In this document: positions 1 through 6,857 of the stretch, one piece after another | Position numbering within the stretch: position 1 is the stretch's first letter | How the letters are laid out: each line of letters begins with the position of its first letter | Made by a program: the position numbers and the translations under genes | Assembly: GCA_964586145.1 (NCBI GenBank) | Contig: CAZPHH010000099.1 | Coordinates: 1 to 17,216, forward strand | Direction: 5' to 3' | Source of the DNA: JAFGJQ01 sp964586145 | GTDB taxonomy: Bacteria > Planctomycetota > Phycisphaerae > UBA1845 | DNA: 17,216 bases | The notes under the pieces: generated by a model | Databases searched by the model: none | The model's input: only the letters and a program-made list of their open reading frames with translations | Told to the model about the DNA's origin: nothing

Positions 1-103
1 GGGGGAGAAAGAGCTTGCGCCAGTGCCTTCGTGGAAATCTGCGCGGGCCGAGAAGGAATCGCACGTTTGTATTATGGTGTCGCAGGACGCGCACGCGTGC
101 TCT

Positions 104-123
104 GCCCCGCGCTGACGCGGGGC
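104..123. other. GC-rich hairpin ahead of the first gene
   Basis: A perfect 8-bp inverted repeat, GCCCCGCG (104-111) and CGCGGGGC (116-123), encloses a CTGA loop. It lies 29 bases before the GTG start at 153 and just after a 10-bp palindrome GCACGCGTGC (91-100). No T-run follows, so it may be an unconventional terminator for an upstream gene or a leader hairpin. A TATTAT at 70-75 could be a -10 element, but I see no good -35. Confidence 0.4.
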
Positions 124-152
124 TTCGCGGCTGTAGGACAAGGAGAATTCCT

Positions 153-1757
153 GTGCCTCATGCAGTTCTCGCTGCACTTGTGAGCATCGTTGTATGCTTC
201 AACGTTTCGATGGTCGGCCCGCAGACTCGCCCGGCCCGGCTGGAACGCATCGAGCACCTTCAGAACAGCGCGACGGTCCGCCGTTCCTGTCGGCCGGATT
301 CCGGAATCGAGATCGCTCTCGCGCCGCAGCAGTCGGGGCGGCTCCTTTTCGAGGAGAACGACGCCGGCGTGACGGAAATCCTTTTCTGGTTCGATGGAAT
401 CCGGATCGAGGTCTGGTACGGCTGCGGCGGCGTCGATTGGTCGTCCACGTTCCTCACACAATCACGACGGAAGGACAACCGGATCATCTCCGCCGGCGAC
501 AGCACCGGCCTGCTGGATTGCACCACCGAGTGGCTCGATCGCGACAAAAGTGCAACGGTTCGATTTCAGTCCAAGCACGTTGCCCGGGAGGAGGTGGAGC
601 GGCGAAACGCGGAACGGACTCAGCGCCACCTCCGGGAAATGCGAAAAACGCTCTCCCCGAACACGGACAGGGAGAGCCCGCCGATCGAGATCCTTATGGA
701 CGACCCGGACCATCCCAAGCTCGCGGAGATGCGCTCGCGATACAAGCTCGACGACGTTGTGGCGGGCGCATCCGACGACTACGAACGGCTGCGCCGCATC
801 GTGAAGTGGACGCATGACCGCTGGAAGCACAGCGGGGACAATGTGCCCTCGCAGCCGGACCCCCTGACAATCCTCGACGAAGCGGCGGCAGGCAAGCGGT
901 TTCGCGGCGTGGAGTACGCCAGGGTGGCCGCTGCCTGCGCGCGGGCGCTCGGTATGCCGTCGCGCGTTCTCTGCCTGAAGCGGGCGGACGTGGAGACCGC
1001 CCAATCGGGGGCCGGTCACCTGGTGGCCGAGGTCTGGTTGGAGCCGCAGAAGAAGTGGGTCTTAGCGGACGCCCAGTGGGACGTCATCCCCGAGTGCGAC
1101 GGCCTGCCGCTCAACGCGGTCGAGTTCCAGGCCGCCTTTGCCCGGAACGATCCCGGGCTAACCCTCCGCACGTCCTCCGACCTGAAACCGGTTTCCTACC
1201 TGCGGTGGGTGATCCCGTACTTGTACTACTTCGACTTCAACCTGGATCAACGGTTCTTCGTGACGCCGGCCGCAACGACCCACGAGGCCGAAACACAACG
1301 TCGGTCACCCGGCACCGGCCAGATCATGCTCGTCCCCGCCGGCGTACCAGAGCCCACGGTCTTCCAGCAGAAGAACCCAATCCGAAATTGCCGCTACATT
1401 TCCGACCCGAAGGCGTTCTATCCCGCAATGTACGCCCCGACCGCGCTGCCGGGCCTACGTGCCGGTGAAGTAGCCCGTCAGGAAGAGGGACGTGATGGCC
1501 GTCCAGAAGGAGGCGAGAAAGCCGGCGATCGCCATGCGAACTTCCGGGCCGACCAGCCAGCCGCCGATGTCCAGGTTCGCCAGGCCTGCGAACATGAGCT
1601 TGGGCGCCCATCCGATCAGATAAGTCATCATAAGACTGTCTCCCGCCCGCAGTTGCCCCACGGGCGGGAGCATTATACGCCGGTCCACATGTCAGAAAAC
1701 CCCCCCCTCCCCTCGCTGACCGGCGGGCCGACCTCGGGTACCATAGGACGGCAATGA
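153..1757 (+). CDS. Exported transglutaminase-fold protein, probable pseudoenzyme
   Basis: I chose the GTG start at 153 because AGGAG (141-145) sits 7 bases upstream and the product (534 aa) then begins with a hydrophobic export signal (residues about 1-24). The open frame continues upstream but reads as Arg-rich non-coding sequence. Residues about 190-310 match the transglutaminase-like core: a FRGVEYARV segment, then GHLVAEVW with His289, then LADAQWD with Asp306. In this family the position of Gly252 (codon 906-908, GGC) is normally the nucleophilic Cys of a C-x-[DE]-Y-A motif, so the catalytic Cys looks absent. A downstream Cys in AAACARALG is not in the nucleophile position. The last 100 or so residues (after about 1455) are charged low-complexity sequence antisense to a small ORF, so the true C-terminus is doubtful; both other frames stop at 1466-1473. 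The stop overlaps the next start as ATGA. The fold is fairly certain; the function is unknown. Confidence 0.75.
   Translation: MPHAVLAALVSIVVCFNVSMVGPQTRPARLERIEHLQNSATVRRSCRPDSGIEIALAPQQSGRLLFEENDAGVTEILFWFDGIRIEVWYGCGGVDWSSTFLTQSRRKDNRIISAGDSTGLLDCTTEWLDRDKSATVRFQSKHVAREEVERRNAERTQRHLREMRKTLSPNTDRESPPIEILMDDPDHPKLAEMRSRYKLDDVVAGASDDYERLRRIVKWTHDRWKHSGDNVPSQPDPLTILDEAAAGKRFRGVEYARVAAACARALGMPSRVLCLKRADVETAQSGAGHLVAEVWLEPQKKWVLADAQWDVIPECDGLPLNAVEFQAAFARNDPGLTLRTSSDLKPVSYLRWVIPYLYYFDFNLDQRFFVTPAATTHEAETQRRSPGTGQIMLVPAGVPEPTVFQQKNPIRNCRYISDPKAFYPAMYAPTALPGLRAGEVARQEEGRDGRPEGGEKAGDRHANFRADQPAADVQVRQACEHELGRPSDQISHHKTVSRPQLPHGREHYTPVHMSENPPLPSLTGGPTSGTIGRQ
1455..1631 (-). CDS. Small two-helix membrane protein, antisense to the gene above
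   Basis: This 58-aa ORF begins with two Met codons (1631 and 1628). GGGAG (complement of 1640-1644) lies 8 bases upstream, and a perfect TATAAT (complement of 1672-1677) could start transcription about 35 bases before the ATG. The protein is nearly all hydrophobic. One membrane segment is at about residues 4-28, which contain GWAPKLMFAGL and GGWLVG. The second is at about 33-56, which contain AIAGFLASFWTAITSLF. Third codon positions are almost all G or C, as in the other genes here, while the plus-strand frame over the same bases reads as charged low-complexity sequence. I recognise no family. An upstream GTG at 1688 would give 77 aa but would put the hairpin and the -10 inside the ORF. It may instead be a compositional accident. 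Confidence 0.5.
   Translation of the reverse strand: MMTYLIGWAPKLMFAGLANLDIGGWLVGPEVRMAIAGFLASFWTAITSLFLTGYFTGT
1640..1670. other. Perfect 10-bp inverted repeat (hairpin)
   Basis: CTCCCGCCCG (1640-1649) and CGGGCGGGAG (1661-1670) pair perfectly around an 11-base loop. On the minus strand it lies at the expected start of the small-ORF transcript, and its downstream arm contains the GGGAG ribosome site, so folding could hide that site. On the plus strand it could act as a terminator, but no T-run follows. Confidence 0.55.
1672..1677 (-). promoter_or_regulatory. Perfect -10 box (TATAAT) for the minus-strand small ORF
   Basis: The complement of 1672-1677 reads TATAAT. The best -35 is weak (TTTTCT with a 16-base spacer). 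The predicted start, near 1665, falls inside the inverted repeat. Confidence 0.4.
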
Positions 1758-2506
1758 GCGCCGACGAGACCAACATGGCCCGGCACATGGTGGACCGGTT
1801 CATGTCCGAGCACGCGCTGCCCACGGGGCCGGAGCACGCCTGTCCCTATCTGCCCGGCCGGACGGCGTGCAGCGAGGGATTCGAGACGAGCGACCTGGAT
1901 GACGCCCTCTACCTGGCGTTCATGGACCGCGGGTTCCGCCGCAGCGGCAACGTCATCTACCGCCCCTCGTGTCGAACGTGTGCCGAGTGTATCCCCATCC
2001 GCATTCCGGTTCCGCAGTTTCGGCTGTCCCGGTCGATGAAACGGGTCTGGCGGCGTAACCGCGATCTGCACGTGGAAGTCGGCCCCCCCGTCCCGGACAA
2101 GGAGAAATACCAGGTGTACGTCCGGTACCTCGACCACCAGCACGACGGCACCATGACCGGCAGCCGAGACGAGTTCCTTGACTTCCTCTACAACTCGCCC
2201 GTGCAGACGCTGGAGTTCACCTTCCGGCTCGGCCGTCGACTCGTCGGCGCAAGCCTGGCCGACCGCTGCCGGAATGTTCTCAGTGCGGTGTACATGTACT
2301 TTGACCCGGAGCACCGCAGACGCGGTCTGGGCACGTATTCCATTCTCTGGGAGATCGCGTACGCGGCTCGGCAAAACCTGGATTACTACTACCTGGGCTA
2401 TTTCGTCGCCGACTGCCCCAAAATGAGCTATAAAGCCCATTACCGGCCCTTCGAACTGCTTCACCCGAACGGCCGCTGGGAGCCCGGGCCCGACCGGACG
2501 GAATGA
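1754..2506 (+). CDS. bpt: Aspartate/glutamate leucyltransferase (Bpt family)
   Basis: This 250-aa protein matches bacterial arginyl/leucyl-tRNA-protein transferases at normal length. These cytoplasmic enzymes move leucine from Leu-tRNA onto proteins with N-terminal Asp or Glu, marking them for ClpAP in the N-end rule pathway. Visible motifs are CPYLPGRTACSEGF (Cys30, Cys39), YRPSCRTCAEC (Cys73, Cys76, Cys79) with the following IPIRIPV strand, the GNAT-like segment DPEHRRRGLGTYS, and a C-terminal YYYLGYFVADCPKMSYKAHY block that is close to the family signature YLGYWI...KMxYK. The ATG at 1754 overlaps the previous stop (ATGA) and has AGGA at 1745-1748 upstream; Met codons at 1775, 1787 and 1802 are possible alternatives. 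The next gene follows 1 base after the stop, so the two are probably cotranscribed. Confidence 0.93.
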   Translation: MSADETNMARHMVDRFMSEHALPTGPEHACPYLPGRTACSEGFETSDLDDALYLAFMDRGFRRSGNVIYRPSCRTCAECIPIRIPVPQFRLSRSMKRVWRRNRDLHVEVGPPVPDKEKYQVYVRYLDHQHDGTMTGSRDEFLDFLYNSPVQTLEFTFRLGRRLVGASLADRCRNVLSAVYMYFDPEHRRRGLGTYSILWEIAYAARQNLDYYYLGYFVADCPKMSYKAHYRPFELLHPNGRWEPGPDRTE

Positions 2507-2507
2507 A

Positions 2508-3623
2508 ATGACCGACGCGGCGGCATACCAGCGAATCCTGCTCGTCAAGCCCAGCTCCCTGGGCGACGTAATTCACGCGCTGCCGGTGCTTCACGGCTTG
2601 CGCGTGCGCTTCCCCGACGCCCACATCGCCTGGCTGATTTCCACGGCGTGTGCACCGGTCATCCGCCACCACCCGGACGTGTCGGAGGTGATTGAGTTTG
2701 ACCGGCGCCGATACGGCCGCATCACGCGAAGCCTGCGGATCAGCCGTGAGTTCGCCGGGTTTGTGGCCGACCTGCGGACCCGCCGATTCGACCTGGCCAT
2801 CGACTTGCAGGGGCTTTTTCGCAGCGGGTTCCTGACGTTTGCGTCCGGCGCTCCCGTGCGGATCGGGTTCCGCGGGGCCCGCGAGTTCGCCTGGCTTTTC
2901 TACACGCACGAAATCCCCGTTTCCGACCCCGACGCCCACGCGGTCGACAAGAACTTCGGCGTGGCCGGCCTGCTGGACTTCGCCGATGTGCCGATCCGGT
3001 TTGACCTGGCCGTCACGGAGGCCGAACGGAACCAGGCCGCCGACCTGCTGCGTGGCGCCGGGATCGACCTGTCCCGCCCGTTCGCCGCAGTGCTGCCCGG
3101 GGCGCGCTGGGACACAAAACGTTGGCTGCCAGAGCGTTACGCATCCGTTCTGAGCCGGCTGGCGGTGGAGCGAGGCCTGCGCAGCGTGCTGCTGGGCGCG
3201 CCCTTTGAAGCAGATCTCTGTGCCGCAATAGATTCCCAAGTGTCTGCTGAGAATAATCTTAAGCCTGTTTCTCTGGCGGGGTGGACCGGCCTGCGCGAAC
3301 TCGTTGCCGTCCTCGAGCGGGCCGCCGTCGTAGTTTGCCAGGACTCCGCACCGGCCCACTTGGCCGCCGCGTTGGGCCGGCCGACGGTATGCATCCTGGG
3401 TCCGACGAACTCGCGTCGGACCGGTCCCTACGGCGTGGGTGCCCGACTCATCCAGGCCGACCTGCCGTGCTCCCCCTGTTACCTGCGATCGTTGAGCCAA
3501 TGCCGGTTTGGGCACGAATGCATGCACCAGGTGGAGGTGGACACCGTAGTAGACGCAGTGGTCGAACAGTTTGACCTGCTGAGCGCGGCGCGGACCGGCC
3601 CGGCCGACGGCCGATCCTCCTGA
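2508..3623 (+). CDS. Glycosyltransferase family 9 (LPS heptosyltransferase-like)
   Basis: This 371-aa protein is full length for the ADP-heptose:LPS heptosyltransferase family (GT9, WaaC/WaaF type). These act at the cytoplasmic face of the inner membrane in building the lipopolysaccharide core. The N-terminal VKPSSLGDVIHALPVL (residues about 13-28) is the family's acceptor-side signature. The C-terminal half has CQDSAPAHLAAALGRPTV (Asp279, His284) and LGPTNSRRTGPYG, which form the nucleotide-sugar site. Near the end a C-x2-C...C...CM pattern (CSPCYLRSLSQCRFGHECM) is also usual. It is close to WaaC (heptosyltransferase I), but the exact sugar and acceptor cannot be read from sequence. It starts 1 base after bpt. 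Confidence 0.92.
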   Translation: MTDAAAYQRILLVKPSSLGDVIHALPVLHGLRVRFPDAHIAWLISTACAPVIRHHPDVSEVIEFDRRRYGRITRSLRISREFAGFVADLRTRRFDLAIDLQGLFRSGFLTFASGAPVRIGFRGAREFAWLFYTHEIPVSDPDAHAVDKNFGVAGLLDFADVPIRFDLAVTEAERNQAADLLRGAGIDLSRPFAAVLPGARWDTKRWLPERYASVLSRLAVERGLRSVLLGAPFEADLCAAIDSQVSAENNLKPVSLAGWTGLRELVAVLERAAVVVCQDSAPAHLAAALGRPTVCILGPTNSRRTGPYGVGARLIQADLPCSPCYLRSLSQCRFGHECMHQVEVDTVVDAVVEQFDLLSAARTGPADGRSS

Positions 3624-3636
3624 ATCCGTGCAGCTT

Positions 3637-3653
3637 TCGGCCTGACTGGCCGA
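3637..3653. other. Short hairpin after the GT9 gene
   Basis: TCGGCC (3637-3642) pairs with GGCCGA (3648-3653) around a TGACT loop, 14 bases after the stop. With no T-run it is a weak terminator candidate; the next gene begins about 100 bases on. Confidence 0.25.
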
Positions 3654-3750
3654 CATTCGTGGAAGCCGCGCAGACGGGGGTGGAGTTGGGTTGTAGAGTA
3701 GTGGGTCTTCGCTCTGGGTTCGTGACTCTCGTTTTCGGGGTGATCCCAGG

Positions 3751-4356
3751 TTGTCTGGTCTTCGACGGCAGTGGCGCAACCTCTTCTACAAGCGTATTCT
3801 CCACGCGGACGATACGCCGCACCGCATTGCGCTGGGGGTGGCCATCGCCACGCTGGTGGCGTTTTCGCCCCTGTTGGGGCTCCATACCCTGATTGCGCTG
3901 TCCCTGGCGGCTTTGCTCCGGGCCAACAAGGCCGTTTGTATCCCGGTCGTCTGGATCACCAACCCGCTTACGGCCCTCCCCATTTACGGATCGTGCTGGT
4001 GGCTGGGGCGATGGATTCTGACCGGCGGCCTGAAGGACGGCCCGGAGCCGGTAGAGGAAATCCTGCGCGCGTCGCCGCCGGAGTACTCCGGGCTCGGGGC
4101 CCTGACTCATCTGCACGAGGCGGAGTTCTGGCGATTCCTGGCCGGCACGATCTTCAGCTTTGGGGCGGAGCTTTGGCTCGGATGCCTGATCGCAGGCGCC
4201 CTCAGCGCGGTGGTGGCGTATTTCGTATCGCGCCGCGTCATCATCGTGTACCGTCGACGTCGCGCGGCTCGAAAACTGCGGAAGAAGCTGGTTCGCCCGA
4301 CGATCCGGACCCTTCGCTCCGGCCGGGCGGAGCACAAGCAGGCGCTCGCGGAGTAG
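3751..4356 (+). CDS. DUF2062 membrane protein
   Basis: This 201-aa protein has the features of DUF2062. An N-terminal amphipathic segment is followed by HRIALGVAIATLVAFSPLLG and LHTLIALSLAALLRANKAV, with the family's FSPLLGLHT and ANKAVCIPVVWITNPLT motifs. A later membrane segment (FLAGTIFSFGAELWLGCLIAGALSAVVAYFV) and a strongly basic cytoplasmic tail complete it. The biochemical role of the family is unknown; members often sit beside glycosyltransferases, as here. No in-frame ATG or GTG precedes the hydrophobic core, so I used TTG at 3751, with GGGG (3737-3740) upstream. That start is uncertain. Confidence 0.85.
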   Translation: MSGLRRQWRNLFYKRILHADDTPHRIALGVAIATLVAFSPLLGLHTLIALSLAALLRANKAVCIPVVWITNPLTALPIYGSCWWLGRWILTGGLKDGPEPVEEILRASPPEYSGLGALTHLHEAEFWRFLAGTIFSFGAELWLGCLIAGALSAVVAYFVSRRVIIVYRRRRAARKLRKKLVRPTIRTLRSGRAEHKQALAE

Positions 4357-4419
4357 GAACGCACGACGGAACGCAAAGCAGGCACAGAAGACCCGCACGA
4401 GGAGAGAGGGCATGCAAGG

Positions 4420-5055
4420 ATGAAGCCGCCACCGTTCGCCATCCGGTTGATTCTCGCATCGTCCAGTCCGCGCCGTGCGGCTTTGCTCCGGGCGGCCGGG
4501 TATGGGTTCGACGTCGTATCACCCGTTCTGGAGGAGCCGGCCGATCTCGTGCCGGAGACAACGCCGGTTCAGCGGGCCCAGGCCTTGAGCTACTTCAAAG
4601 CGGCGGCCGTCGCGAAAGGCCGAACCGCCGGTATCGTGCTCGGGGCCGACACCGTCGTCGCTCTGAACGACCGTGCTTTTGGGAAACCCGCGGATGCGGC
4701 CGACGCCCGGCGCATCCTCGGCGAACTGACCGGCACAACCCATCAGGTGATCACCGGCCTGACCCTGCTGGACTGCGCGAACGGCCGGCGGATCATTACG
4801 CACGACGTAACCATCGTGACCATGCGGACCCTTGAACCCGACGAGCTGGACGCCTATATCCTGTCCGAAGCCTGGGTGGGCAAGGCGGGCGCCTACGGCG
4901 TCCAGGATCGGGCGGACGCCTTCATCACGCACTTGGAGGGCAGCTACTCCAACGTGGTCGGCCTGCCCATGGAACTCCTGGGAAACACGATTTCCGTTTT
5001 GCACGCAACGGCCCAGGCGCCCGCAGCCCAGGGCGGACTCCGGGACGGCCGGTAG
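4420..5055 (+). CDS. maf: Maf family nucleoside triphosphate pyrophosphatase
   Basis: This 211-aa protein has every Maf landmark: LASSSPRRAALL near the N-terminus (the phosphate-binding SxSPRR motif), VLGADTVV (with the catalytic Asp), FGKPADAADA, GKAGAYGVQDRA and GSYSNVVGLP. Maf proteins hydrolyse non-canonical or pyrimidine NTPs to the NMP plus pyrophosphate and are linked to septum control. The Gln in KAGAYGVQ and the Lys in FGKP resemble the dTTP/UTP-preferring YhdE subgroup rather than the m7GTP-preferring YceF subgroup; that is inference from family motifs. The ATG at 4420 has GAGGG (4406-4410) 9 bases upstream. The last 15 or so residues are a loose Ala/Gly-rich tail. Confidence 0.93.
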   Translation: MKPPPFAIRLILASSSPRRAALLRAAGYGFDVVSPVLEEPADLVPETTPVQRAQALSYFKAAAVAKGRTAGIVLGADTVVALNDRAFGKPADAADARRILGELTGTTHQVITGLTLLDCANGRRIITHDVTIVTMRTLEPDELDAYILSEAWVGKAGAYGVQDRADAFITHLEGSYSNVVGLPMELLGNTISVLHATAQAPAAQGGLRDGR

Positions 5056-5113
5056 GCCGCCACGGGCCAGTACAGACGCACCGGCCAACGGTGCCGCACG
5101 AATGGAGCCCGAC

Positions 5114-5653
5114 ATGAAACACTCCCGAAACCTGCTGGCCGTCGTTCTTCTGGCGGGGACCCTCTCCGCGGGCTGCTTCACCCCGCCTCCCGCGACGAAA
5201 CCCTCGCCATTGATCGGAATCGAAGCGCCCGACTTTGCGCTGGAACAGCTTGACGGAGATCGTGTCGCGCTCTCCGATTACGCTTCACGCCCCGTTCTGC
5301 TCGCCTTCTGGGCCCAGGGCTGCCCATACTGCCGCGCGGAGGTCATGGACCTGCAACGCCTCCACGCCAGGCACGCGAGCGCGGACATGGTTGTGCTGGC
5401 CGTCAATGCCTGGGATGAGAATCCGGCCTCTCTGCGCGTGTTCGTCCGGGAAAAGGGCCTGACCTACCCCATCCTGGTCAACGGCAGCACCGTCGCAAAG
5501 GATCTGTACCGGGTGGACAACGTGCCCACCCACGTCTGGATCGACCGAGAGGGGCGAATCCACGACGTGACCGTGGGGTACGACCCCACAGAGGGCCCGA
5601 AAATGCAGGACCGGGCCCAGCGGCTTCTGAACCCGCCGGCAACCCCGAAATAA
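5114..5653 (+). CDS. Thioredoxin-fold lipoprotein (TlpA/ResA-like)
   Basis: The ATG at 5114 is preferred because GGAG (5104-5107) lies 6 bases upstream and the product then opens with a lipoprotein signal: a basic start, a hydrophobic core and LSAGC with Cys21. The ATG at 5102 would add four residues. After a Pro-rich linker, residues about 35-175 form an AhpC/TSA-TlpA type thioredoxin domain. It has APDFALEQLDG, then WAQGCPYC with the redox pair Cys70 and Cys73, and VDNVPTHVWID with the cis-Pro. The 179-aa protein probably acts outside the cytoplasmic membrane as a thiol-disulfide reductant, for example in cytochrome c or cell-surface protein maturation. The lipobox is slightly atypical (Ser at -3). 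Signal peptidase I follows 27 bases downstream. Confidence 0.9.
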   Translation: MKHSRNLLAVVLLAGTLSAGCFTPPPATKPSPLIGIEAPDFALEQLDGDRVALSDYASRPVLLAFWAQGCPYCRAEVMDLQRLHARHASADMVVLAVNAWDENPASLRVFVREKGLTYPILVNGSTVAKDLYRVDNVPTHVWIDREGRIHDVTVGYDPTEGPKMQDRAQRLLNPPATPK

Positions 5654-5680
5654 CCGCGGTTCGCAGACGAAATCCTGGTT

Positions 5681-6385
5681 ATGAAACCTTCGGCTCGAGA
5701 CATCGCGCGCAAATGGGGGACTCGCATCTGGCGCGGCTGGATTCGCCCCATCCTGTTCGTCGTCATCATTCTGGGAAGCTTTCGATCCGCCGTCGCGGAC
5801 TGGAACGACGTGCCCACGGGCTCCATGCGGCCGACCATTCTGGAAGGCGACCGCATCGTCGTGAACAAGCTCGCCTACGGCCTGCGCGTTCCCTTCACCC
5901 CATGGTCGATCGTGGACTGGTCAACGCCCCAACGGGGTGACGTCGTCATCTGCTTCGCTCCGGACACCGGCGAGCGCCTCGTCAAGCGAGTGGTCGGCGT
6001 GCCGGGGGACACGGTTTCCATGGTGGACAACGTCTTGCTCGTGAACGGCCGGCGCATCGCCTGCACGGCGGACACGCCGGAGACGCCGCTTCCAGACTGG
6101 TCGGCGGGTCGTCCGCGGGCAGGCACTGAGAGTCTCGACGGGCGCGACCACGCGGTGCAGTTTCTTCCCGGCGTGCAGGCCCGCCGTTCGTTCGCACCGG
6201 TAACGCTGCAGCCGGACGAGTACTTCGTGCTGGGCGACAACCGTGACGCCAGCCGCGACTCACGCTACTTCGGCACGGTGGATCGCCGGCAGATCGTCGG
6301 AGAGGTGGTCGCGATTGCCGGGTCCCTGGATCCGAGCCGCCATTACCTGCCGCGATGGGACCGTTTCTTCGAGCCGGTGGAATAA
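5681..6385 (+). CDS. lepB: Signal peptidase I
   Basis: This 234-aa type I signal peptidase removes signal peptides from exported proteins at the outer face of the cytoplasmic membrane. One N-terminal membrane anchor (residues about 20-39, IRPILFVVIILG) precedes the catalytic domain. PTGSMRPTI holds the nucleophile Ser48, RLVKRVVGVPGD holds the general base Lys102, and LGDNRDASRDSRYFG is conserved box E. An insertion of about 45 residues between VNGRRIAC and DEYFVLGD is typical of Gram-negative enzymes. No strong ribosome site precedes the ATG at 5681, so translation may be coupled to the upstream lipoprotein gene. It ends the plus-strand run; the next transcript has its own promoter. Confidence 0.94.
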   Translation: MKPSARDIARKWGTRIWRGWIRPILFVVIILGSFRSAVADWNDVPTGSMRPTILEGDRIVVNKLAYGLRVPFTPWSIVDWSTPQRGDVVICFAPDTGERLVKRVVGVPGDTVSMVDNVLLVNGRRIACTADTPETPLPDWSAGRPRAGTESLDGRDHAVQFLPGVQARRSFAPVTLQPDEYFVLGDNRDASRDSRYFGTVDRRQIVGEVVAIAGSLDPSRHYLPRWDRFFEPVE

Positions 6386-6452
6386 CCACCTCGTGCCGAG
6401 CGGCTTGCATCACGAACGTGCATATCCTGCAAGCCAGGAATTCAGGAAAAGC

Positions 6453-6482
6453 TTGACTTCGCCGAAAAGGGGAAGGTACTAT
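6453..6482 (+). promoter_or_regulatory. Sigma70-type promoter for the riboswitch transcript
   Basis: TTGACT (6453-6458), an 18-base spacer, then TACTAT (6477-6482). The predicted start near 6489 puts the aptamer about 20 bases into the transcript, which fits a riboswitch leader. Confidence 0.7.
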
Positions 6483-6510
6483 ACCTCCTGACTGCCCGGA
6501 AGGCGGTCTG

Positions 6511-6612
6511 TTTATCAAGAGTGGCTGAGGGAACAGGCCCGATGACGCCACAGCAACCTGGTCCCCCGTGACGAAGGTGCTACTTCCTGCCCGAACCGTC
6601 GGGAGAGATAAG
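6511..6612 (+). promoter_or_regulatory. SAM-I (S-box) riboswitch aptamer
   Basis: The core consensus is clear. The P1 arms TTATC (6512-6516) and GATAA (6607-6611) close the structure. P2 pairs GTGGC (6521-6525) with GCCAC (6547-6551) and contains GAGGGA, then GGCCCGATGA with the kink-turn bases. GCAACC (6553-6558) and AAGGTGCTA (6574-6582) frame P3, followed by ACTTCC. P4 is CCCGA (6590-6594) with TCGGG (6599-6603), then AGAGAT. This class binds S-adenosylmethionine and usually turns off methionine or SAM synthesis and uptake genes. No complement to the P1 3' strand (an AACTTATC-like antiterminator arm) is obvious downstream, so the expression platform is unclear. The target is the aspartokinase-like gene at 6858. 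Confidence 0.95.
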
Positions 6613-6762
6613 TTGACTTGCTGATCGCGTCGCCACCCCGGCGGCGCCGGCATCAGAGGCAGTTATCCCCCGAAAACGATGCGATGGGCGTCAACGTCCG
6701 ATATCCGTTGCGCCCTCGCACCGGACTCACGAGACGGTTTCGCCCGGTCGATCGATATCCCG

Positions 6763-6784
6763 GCGGCGCGGCTCGCCGCGCCGC
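6763..6784 (+). other. Strong GC hairpin in the riboswitch leader
   Basis: GGCGGCGCGG-type arm 6763-6771 pairs with 6776-6784 over 9 bp around a CTCG tetraloop. It lies between the aptamer and the ribosome site and is not followed by a T-run. It may be part of the expression platform, perhaps a Rho-related or pausing structure; this is inference. Confidence 0.45.
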
Positions 6785-6857
6785 TGGGTTCGCTGAGCCC
6801 GGGCACGTTCCCGTGTGGGCCGGAACAGATGCCGCAGCAGAGGCGGAGGTGTGTGTC

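Larger units (their letters stand above)
6386..6857 (+). other. 472-base gene-free leader region: promoter, SAM-I riboswitch, long leader
   Basis: This region between lepB and the kinase gene holds the promoter (6453-6482), the SAM-I aptamer (6511-6612) and about 245 further bases before the kinase start. The frames through 6614-6857 are Arg-rich with irregular third positions and resemble no protein, so I treat that part as untranslated leader. A short plus-strand frame from ATG 6679 is not supported by a ribosome site. Confidence 0.6.

Noticed and set aside
2280..3779. 499-codon open frame on the minus strand
   Set aside because: It covers bpt and the GT9 gene in antisense and shows no recognisable motif.
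3907..4493. Identical 17-base stretch GCGGCTTTGCTCCGGGC at 3907-3923 and 4477-4493
   Set aside because: Both copies encode (A/R)ALLRA-type helices in unrelated genes with shared codon preference; chance or composition is enough.
6618..6857. Upstream extension of the kinase frame to a TTG at 6618
   Set aside because: The extra 80 residues are Arg-rich with irregular third positions, while GTG 6858 has a perfect GGAGG at good spacing.
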